Of a stretch of DNA of 21,308 nt, positions 17,501 through 21,308 are shown in pieces. The position numbers and the translations under genes are program-made. The DNA comes from Giesbergeria sp. (GTDB lineage Bacteria; Pseudomonadota; Gammaproteobacteria; Burkholderiales; Burkholderiaceae_C). Below the pieces are notes generated by a model, which was not told the DNA's origin, searched no databases, and saw nothing but the letters and a program-made list of their open reading frames with translations. Location: contig JAUYGP010000389.1 in the NCBI GenBank assembly GCA_030690515.1, positions 1 through 21,308 of the forward strand. Direction: 5' to 3'. Positions within the stretch are counted from its first letter, which is position 1, and each line of letters begins with the position of its first letter.

Positions 17501-18097
17501 GGCCAGCACGGCACGCCACAGCAGGGGCTGCCAGCGCTGATCATTCGGCAGCACCTCTTCCCCACCTTGCTCGGCGCCATAGCGAGGCAGTCCATTGGCA
17601 CCCGCAGACCACGCGGAAAGCCAGTCGGCCCGGTAGACCTGGTACTGGTCGAACAGGTCGGCCAGGCGGGTGGCGAGCTGGAACAGCCGGTCGGCATCGT
17701 CGCCTGCAGCCAGGAAACCGGCCACGGGTTCGTAGCCGGGCTCGTGCAGCAAGCCCGGCAACAGGCGCACCAGCCGCCAGGCCAGGGCATCCTTGTCGAC
17801 CGGCGAGCGTGTGGGCACCTGGGCACGGCCCAGCACCTGGCGGTAGGTGCGCCACAAAAATCGCGACGGCAGCTCTACCCGCATGGCGGCACACACGCCG
17901 CTGCGGGCGGCCGCTTCCATCTTGAACCACTCGGCCATGCCGTTGCTTTGCACCAGCACCACCTCGTCCTCCAGCGGCGCCAGCGGGTTCTGGCCCAGCC
18001 AGGCCAAGGTGGCCTCGGCCAGCTGTTCGGTGCGGTTGCTGTGCAGCGCGATCAGGCCGGTTTGCAGGGAAAGAGGGTCAAGCGGGTGCGGGGGCAT
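14525..18097 (-). CDS. recC: RecC, Chi-recognising subunit of exonuclease V, with an in-frame repeat-derived insert
   Basis: 1190 residues (Escherichia coli RecC is 1122). The N-terminus has LIALHSNRTEQLAEATLAWL and VVLVQSNGMAEWFKMEAAARSGVCAAMRVELPSRFLWRTYR, typical of RecC; later come VVMVPDIDTMAPAIRAVFG, IPFDIADLSARASHPLVGALEWLLRLPQQRC and CLLGMNDGDYPRRAPRSDFDLM. The fold is a degenerate helicase that holds the 3' strand and reads Chi. Residues about 975-999 (SNAIKMMAYSAIPVSAEGIFC and onward) are coded by an AT-rich palindromic repeat at 15114-15175, unlike the GC-rich codons on both sides; the frame is kept, so the protein probably carries this stretch as an extra loop. First gene of the recC-recB-recD operon, divergent from the PfkB gene with 61 bases between the starts. 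Confidence 0.96.
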   Translation of the reverse strand: MPPHPLDPLSLQTGLIALHSNRTEQLAEATLAWLGQNPLAPLEDEVVLVQSNGMAEWFKMEAAARSGVCAAMRVELPSRFLWRTYRQVLGRAQVPTRSPVDKDALAWRLVRLLPGLLHEPGYEPVAGFLAAGDDADRLFQLATRLADLFDQYQVYRADWLSAWSAGANGLPRYGAEQGGEEVLPNDQRWQPLLWRAVLATLDERERQCTRPHIHQRVLDALHSGAPLARPVARRIVLFGMAQVPLPVLQLLAALARHSQVLLAIPNPCRFHWADTIDGRELLRMAQRRQPLRAGRDLAALPLEAMHAHAHPLLAAWGRQARDFVRQLDAFDDAQQAQARFGLPRVDLFDEDEAADAPLLVQVQNRIRDLVPLAEHDRHAARAADRSIVFHVAHSALREVEVLHDQLLQLLADPPGGAPLQPRDIVVMVPDIDTMAPAIRAVFGQYPRSDARHIPFDIADLSARASHPLVGALEWLLRLPQQRCTLSELRDLLDVPAIAARFGVPSESLARLAQWMAGAGIRWGLSAVQREHLGLGACGDQNTGAFGLRRMLLGYAGGDAAFAGIEPYTEVGGLDAELAGALAGLLEQLEHWWRASLTPATPEGWAVRCRALLAGIAQAASEDDRQVLQALDAALTTWQETCAQAGFADELPLPVARQAWLDALQQPSLNQRFRAGGVTFCTLMPLRAIPFEVVCLLGMNDGDYPRRAPRSDFDLMALGGQARPGDRSRQSDDRQLMLEALLSARRVLYVGWTGRSVRDNSLQPPSVLVSQLRDYLAAGWSGEVLAQRTTEHPLQPFSRRYFEGDAALFTHAREWRAAHSAEPSAQPPAPPLPAFECDPRVPLGVASLAAFLRNPARAFLRERLGVVFDPARDEGDDDESFGLAGLEEYSTVRDLLDGVLADLQSAPGDATVDVLLERRLQRLRRAGSLPLGGLADRAQARLAERLLPLLHAWQQAQADHPSAAERLPLYCTTHPSNAIKMMAYSAIPVSAEGIFCPNSEPAPVVLEDWLEPLRCGLDGLPVWLDVTPSRLLQDARKGTVRADALLVPWVRSLAAAASAAPVHGLLVGRDATLHCTPLAPDSARATLVHLLQVWRDGMQAPLPFALRSALAWAGGGDAASTYEGGFNREGEGTEPCLARLYPDYETLTEDGRFEALAASVGGPLADWAREQVQVRIHPEADSPSPETGDAA
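15114..15175. repeat. AT-rich palindromic repeat, copy B, inside the recC coding region
   Basis: AGCGCTT (15128-15134) and TTGCGCT (15142-15148) flank a seven-base centre, the same 21-base span as copy A at 8318-8338. The flanks also align without gaps: AAAAAATGCCTTC before, ATAAGCCATCATTTT after. The local base composition is far more AT-rich than the recC around it. Length and frame leave the recC reading frame open. The exact ends are uncertain because the element has diverged from copy A. Confidence 0.68.
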
Positions 18098-18123
18098 TGC
18101 GTGGTACGAGAACTGTGCGGGAG

Positions 18124-18152
18124 ACTGTAGTCCATCGGCACGCCATTACAGT
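18124..18152. repeat. Inverted repeat ACTGTA-N17-TACAGT in the recC/PfkB divergent gap
   Basis: Perfect six-base arms at 18124-18129 and 18147-18152 sit in the 61 bases between the divergent recC and PfkB starts. The symmetry and place suggest an operator for a dimeric regulator with two-turn spacing, but the arms are short. The spacing rules out a LexA box (CTGT-N8-ACAG). Confidence 0.3.
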
Positions 18153-18158
18153 GCGGTC

Positions 18159-19100
18159 ATGCCTGACTTCCTCACCATCACCCCCAACCCCGCACTCGAT
18201 CTGGCCACCACCACGGCACGGGTAGAGCCCACGCACAAGCTGCGCTGCGGCAGCCTGCAGCGCTACCCGGGCGGCGGCGGCATCAACGTGGCACGGGTGC
18301 TGCACCGCCTGGGCCATGCGGTGCAGGCCTGGCATCTGTCGGGCGGCCTGGCCGGCGCGCAACTGGCCGAGAGGCTGGCCGCCGAAGGGGTGCCGGAGCG
18401 CTGTCTGCCGATTGCGGGCGAAACGCGGGAAAACCTGTCGGTGGTGGAGCAAGGCACCGGGCAGGAATACCGCTTCGTGATGCCCGGCCCCCACCTGGCC
18501 ACCGCCGAATGGCAGGCCTGCCTGGATACGGTGGCGCAGCAATCGAGTCCAGCGCGCTGGATCGTGGCCAGCGGCAGCCTGCCACCCGGCGTGCCCGATG
18601 ACTTCTATGCGCGACTGGCCCGCATCGCACGCCAGCAGGGCAGCCGCATGGTGCTCGACAGCTCTGGCCCGGCGCTGGCCGCGGCGCTGGAGGAAGGCGT
18701 GTACCTGGTCAAACCCAGCCTGCGCGAAATGCGCGAGCTCACCGGCCTGCCCCTGGCCAATGCACCGCAATGGCAGGCGGCCGTGCAAAACCTGGTACAC
18801 CAGCACAAAGCGCAGGTGGTGGCGCTGTCGGTGGGCGCGCAGGGCGCTGTGCTGGCAACCTCCGGCGGGGTATGGCAGGCCCCCGCCCTGCCTGTGCAGG
18901 CCACCACGGGCACCACGGGCGCAGGCGACTGCTTTCTGGCGGTGTTGCTGTCGGCACTGGAGCGGGGCGAGTCTGCACCGACCGCACTGCGGTGGGGTTT
19001 GGCAGGGGGTGCGGCCGCCCTGCTGGCACCGGGCACGAGTCTGGCAAGTGCCCTCGATGTGCGGCGGCTGCTCGAGCGCCAGGGGCAGGCACCAGGCTGA
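18159..19100 (+). CDS. pfkB: PfkB-type 6-phosphofructokinase (ribokinase fold sugar-phosphate kinase)
   Basis: 313 residues from the ATG at 18159; upstream in-frame sequence is a shadow of recC. The ribokinase fold is clear: GGGGINVARVLHRLG at 38-52, SGSLPPGV at 138-145, and TTGAGDCFLAVLL at 252-264, with D257 the catalytic base in GAGD. Detailed likeness is to E. coli PfkB rather than to FruK: HKLRCGSLQRYPGGGG, ENLSVVEQGTGQEYRFVMPGP and MVLDSSGPALAAAL all have close PfkB counterparts. The expected reaction is ATP-dependent phosphorylation of fructose 6-phosphate, but this family also includes 1-phosphofructokinases and tagatose-6-phosphate kinases, and sequence alone does not settle it. No PTS genes lie nearby, which weakens the fruK alternative. 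It ends eight bases before the convergent GGDEF gene. Confidence 0.85.
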   Translation: MPDFLTITPNPALDLATTTARVEPTHKLRCGSLQRYPGGGGINVARVLHRLGHAVQAWHLSGGLAGAQLAERLAAEGVPERCLPIAGETRENLSVVEQGTGQEYRFVMPGPHLATAEWQACLDTVAQQSSPARWIVASGSLPPGVPDDFYARLARIARQQGSRMVLDSSGPALAAALEEGVYLVKPSLREMRELTGLPLANAPQWQAAVQNLVHQHKAQVVALSVGAQGAVLATSGGVWQAPALPVQATTGTTGAGDCFLAVLLSALERGESAPTALRWGLAGGAAALLAPGTSLASALDVRRLLERQGQAPG

Positions 19101-19108
19101 CAAGCGAC

Positions 19109-20254
19109 TCAGTGCGGCGCCATCACCCAGCGGTTGCGACCGGTGGCTTTGGCTTCGTACAGGGCAGCATCGGCCTCCTGCACCAGCGCCGCACCACCGT
19201 CCCGGGACAGGGGCACCTGCGCCGCCACGCCCACGCTCACAGTCACCTGCGGCGCGGTGGGCGAGTCGCCGTGCGGCAGGCCCAGGGTGGCTACCTGTTC
19301 AACCACCCGTGCCGCCACCACCGCAGCCCCTGCGGCGTCGGTGTCGGGCAGGATGACGGCCAACTCCTCGCCGCCATAGCGTGCCACGATGTCGGTGCTG
19401 CGCACCATGCTTTGCTCCACGGCCCGGGCCACGGCCTGCAGACAGACGTCGCCCTGCGGATGGCCATGGCGGTCGTTGAACTGCTTGAAGTGGTCCACAT
19501 CGATCATCAGCACGCCTACGGGCTGCTCGCGCCGGAACGCCCCCGCACACGCCTGTGCCAGACGCTCGTCAAAGTACGCCCGGTTGGCAATACGCAACAG
19601 GCCGTCGGTGCGCGAATAGGCTGCAAGCTGCTGGTTGGCATCGCGCAGTACGTCGTTGGTGCGTGCCAGGGATTCGGTGCGTTCGGCCACCCGCCGCTCC
19701 AGGTCCTGGTTGGCGGCGATGAGCACGGCGTTTTGCTGCGCCAACGCGTGGTACAGCCGCACAATCACCTTGAGCAGCGCCTGGGTGCTGTTGCTGGCAG
19801 CGGAATTTGCCTCGCTGTCCCAGGCCTGCTCTGGCGTCGCCCCGGCGGCAATGGCCACGATCTGCCGCGCCAGCGACTGATCGGTGCCCAGGATGTGCAG
19901 GCCCAGCCACGAAGTCAAAAACCCCACGATGGATTCGGCCGCATTGGGCAGCGTCTCGCGCACCCGCCAGATGGCTTTGATTTGCTCGACAAACTGCGTG
20001 TGCTGCGCCTGGTGCAATGCGATATGGCGCGGGTCAATGCCCACGCCCAACATCAGCGCCTCTTCGTCGCAAAAATGGTATTCGGTGTACGCCACCAGCC
20101 GCGCAAAGGTGCCTGCCAGCACCTCTTCGCGGTTGCGATCGGTGCTGCAGTACGTCTGGCTCAGCTCGTTGAACAGATCGACCAGCGCATGGTGCTGGTC
20201 ATCCATGTCCTCCACGCCTGTGATGAAGTTCTGATCCCATACGAAAGCATCCAT
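19109..20254 (-). CDS. Bacteriohemerythrin-GGDEF protein, probable oxygen-responsive diguanylate cyclase
   Basis: 381 residues. An N-terminal hemerythrin domain (about 1-135) has the di-iron ligands in order: H21 (DDQHHAL), H60 and E64 (EYHFCDEEALM), H81 and H85 (HQAQH), then H120 and D125 (LHILGTD). A helical or coiled-coil linker (about 155-212) leads to the GGDEF domain (about 215-378), with the active-site motif GGEEL at 294-298. The inhibitory site RSTD (285-288) lies five residues before it, as in feedback-regulated enzymes. The protein should make cyclic-di-GMP from GTP under control of oxygen or redox state at the iron centre; a Vibrio cholerae hemerythrin-cyclase is a known example. 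No membrane segment, so cytoplasmic. GAGGA lies nine bases before the start. It is divergent from queA. Confidence 0.93.
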   Translation of the reverse strand: MDAFVWDQNFITGVEDMDDQHHALVDLFNELSQTYCSTDRNREEVLAGTFARLVAYTEYHFCDEEALMLGVGIDPRHIALHQAQHTQFVEQIKAIWRVRETLPNAAESIVGFLTSWLGLHILGTDQSLARQIVAIAAGATPEQAWDSEANSAASNSTQALLKVIVRLYHALAQQNAVLIAANQDLERRVAERTESLARTNDVLRDANQQLAAYSRTDGLLRIANRAYFDERLAQACAGAFRREQPVGVLMIDVDHFKQFNDRHGHPQGDVCLQAVARAVEQSMVRSTDIVARYGGEELAVILPDTDAAGAAVVAARVVEQVATLGLPHGDSPTAPQVTVSVGVAAQVPLSRDGGAALVQEADAALYEAKATGRNRWVMAPH

Positions 20255-20384
20255 TGGCGCTGTCCTCGCAAGTCGGTGTAACAGGCTTTAGCTTACGCGT
20301 ATCCGCGCGTGCGGGGGAGAGGCAATGCCACAATGCCGCCTTTTCTTCTCTCCTTGGAACGGGCCCGTCCGGCCCTCAAGCACC
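20255..20384. promoter_or_regulatory. Divergent intergenic region between the hemerythrin-GGDEF gene and queA
   Basis: 130 bases must hold promoters for both genes. I see no hexamer pair good enough to place them. A near-direct repeat of CAATGCC (around 20323-20337) and a pyrimidine-rich stretch before the queA start are the only visible features. Confidence 0.4.
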
Positions 20385-21308
20385 ATGCCAGATACCCCCG
20401 CGAACGCACCCCGCACCTTCACCCTCAGCGACTTCGACTTCGCCCTACCCCCGGAACGCATTGCCCAGCACCCCACCCCCGAGCGCAGCGCCTCGCGCCT
20501 GCTCGATGGCCGCAGCCTGCCCCCGGTGGACCGCATCTTTCGCGCATTGCCTAGCCTGCTGCGCGCAGGCGACCTGCTGGTCTTCAACGATACCCGCGTC
20601 GTCAAAGCGCGCCTCTTTGGCGAGAAGGCCAGCGGCGGCAAGCTCGAACTGCTGATTGAGCGCGTGCTCACTGGCAACGAGGTGGTGGCCCACATGAAGG
20701 TCAGCAAAAAGCCCCTGCCCGGCAGCACCGTGCACCTGGCCGGAGGGCTCGGCGCCGGTGGCTTTGACGGCACGCTGCTGGGCCGCTGGCCCGATGCGCA
20801 GGGGCCGCTGTTCCGCTTCGCCCTGCACGGCCCGGCCCACGAGAGCCCCTGGGATCTGATGGAGCGCCACGGCCACCTGCCCCTGCCCCCGTATATCGAA
20901 CGCCAGCAGCACACCGGCAACGACCCCGACGCGGCCGAGGACAGCCAGCGTTACCAGACCGTTTTTGCCCGTGCACCCGGCGCCGTGGCGGCGCCCACCG
21001 CCGCCCTGCACTTCGACGACGCTGTGCTGGCCGACCTGGCTGCCCAAGGCATCGAACGCGCCAGCGTGACGCTGCATGTCGGCGCCGGTACCTTCCAGCC
21101 GGTGAAGACCGAGAACCTGGCCGAACACCAGATGCACAGCGAATGGTACGAAGTGCCCCTGGCCACCCTGGCCGCCCTGGAGCGCTGCCGCCAGCGCGGT
21201 GGCCGCGTGGTGGCCGTGGGCACGACGACGGTGCGCACGCTCGAATCCTGGGCGCGCTCGGGTTTGGCGACGGGCGACACCAATATCTTCATCACGCCGG
21301 GATTCGCG
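20385..21308 (+). CDS. queA: QueA, S-adenosylmethionine:tRNA ribosyltransferase-isomerase (3' end outside window)
   Basis: 308 codons, open to the right edge. QueA adds the ribosyl-derived ring of S-adenosylmethionine to 7-aminomethyl-7-deazaguanine at position 34 of tRNAs, making epoxyqueuosine. The family markers are all present: TFTLSDFDFALPPERIAQHP at 11-30, LLVFNDTRVVKARLFG at 64-79, LPLPPYI at 165-171, RYQTVFARAPGAVAAPTAALHF at 189-210, HVGAGTFQPVK at 231-241 and HSEWYEVP at 251-258. One small difference: the usual APTAGLHF reads APTAALHF here, with A207. The start at 20385 adds about nine residues before the TFTLSDFDF block compared with many relatives; no strong ribosome binding site is seen. 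queA often precedes tgt, which would lie beyond the edge. Confidence 0.96.
   Translation, partial: MPDTPANAPRTFTLSDFDFALPPERIAQHPTPERSASRLLDGRSLPPVDRIFRALPSLLRAGDLLVFNDTRVVKARLFGEKASGGKLELLIERVLTGNEVVAHMKVSKKPLPGSTVHLAGGLGAGGFDGTLLGRWPDAQGPLFRFALHGPAHESPWDLMERHGHLPLPPYIERQQHTGNDPDAAEDSQRYQTVFARAPGAVAAPTAALHFDDAVLADLAAQGIERASVTLHVGAGTFQPVKTENLAEHQMHSEWYEVPLATLAALERCRQRGGRVVAVGTTTVRTLESWARSGLATGDTNIFITPGFA

Noticed and set aside
15179..18130. A 983-codon open frame on the plus strand opposite recC
   Set aside because: It is antisense to an unmistakable RecC, has no recognisable domain, and its His/Gln/Arg/Gly-rich composition is what the complement of GC-rich codons gives.
18124..18152. LexA box upstream of recC
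   Set aside because: The CTGT and ACAG arms are 19 bases apart instead of 8, so it is not an SOS box.

Overview
The window is GC-rich, gene-dense chromosomal DNA that looks like a betaproteobacterium of the Comamonadaceae (Acidovorax/Comamonas-like). The clues are a PhaM-type polyhydroxyalkanoate granule protein, a fused recCBD operon order, a PCu(A)C/DUF2946 copper pair, and short AT-rich palindromes with AGCGCTT/AAGCGCT arms, which I recall as scattered between genes in this family. There is no rRNA, tRNA, CRISPR array, prophage or insertion sequence that I can support. The assignment rests on recognition, not on a search.

Layout. (1) Positions 1-4009, minus strand: a block read from right to left as a Tat-exported sulfite dehydrogenase (sorA), its small c-type cytochrome (sorB), a membrane sensor histidine kinase and the start of a NarL-type response regulator cut by the left edge. 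(2) Positions 4010-4256: a divergent control region with an FNR/Dnr-like box, TTGATGTATGTCAA. (3) Positions 4257-5426, plus strand: a secreted protein joining a PhnD-like binding domain to a rhodanese domain. (4) Positions 5445-7623, minus strand: phaM followed by a FIST-domain sensor gene. (5) Positions 7745-8713, minus strand: a DUF2946 protein and a PCu(A)C copper chaperone, separated by a palindromic repeat. (6) Positions 8767-18097, minus strand: recC, recB and recD, joined by ATGA overlaps. (7) Positions 18159-19100, plus strand: a PfkB-type sugar-phosphate kinase. (8) Positions 19109-20254, minus strand: a hemerythrin-GGDEF diguanylate cyclase. (9) From 20385, plus strand: queA, cut by the right edge.

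How the parts may work together. The left 5.4 kb reads as a periplasmic sulfur-compound module: a molybdenum enzyme and cytochrome that oxidise sulfite, a secreted sulfur-handling/binding fusion, and a two-component system next door that could control them. The link to the sensor is inference from position. The recCBD operon supplies double-strand break repair. The copper pair would serve metal delivery to cytochrome oxidase or related enzymes.

The two observations I rate highest are an intergenic-type palindromic repeat that sits in frame inside recC (residues about 975-999) and appears to be translated, and the PhnD-rhodanese fusion facing sorAB across a shared control region. Most other genes are ordinary housekeeping or accessory genes of the group. 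No stretch longer than 300 bases lacks a gene; the largest gap is the 247 bases between sorA and the PhnD-rhodanese gene.
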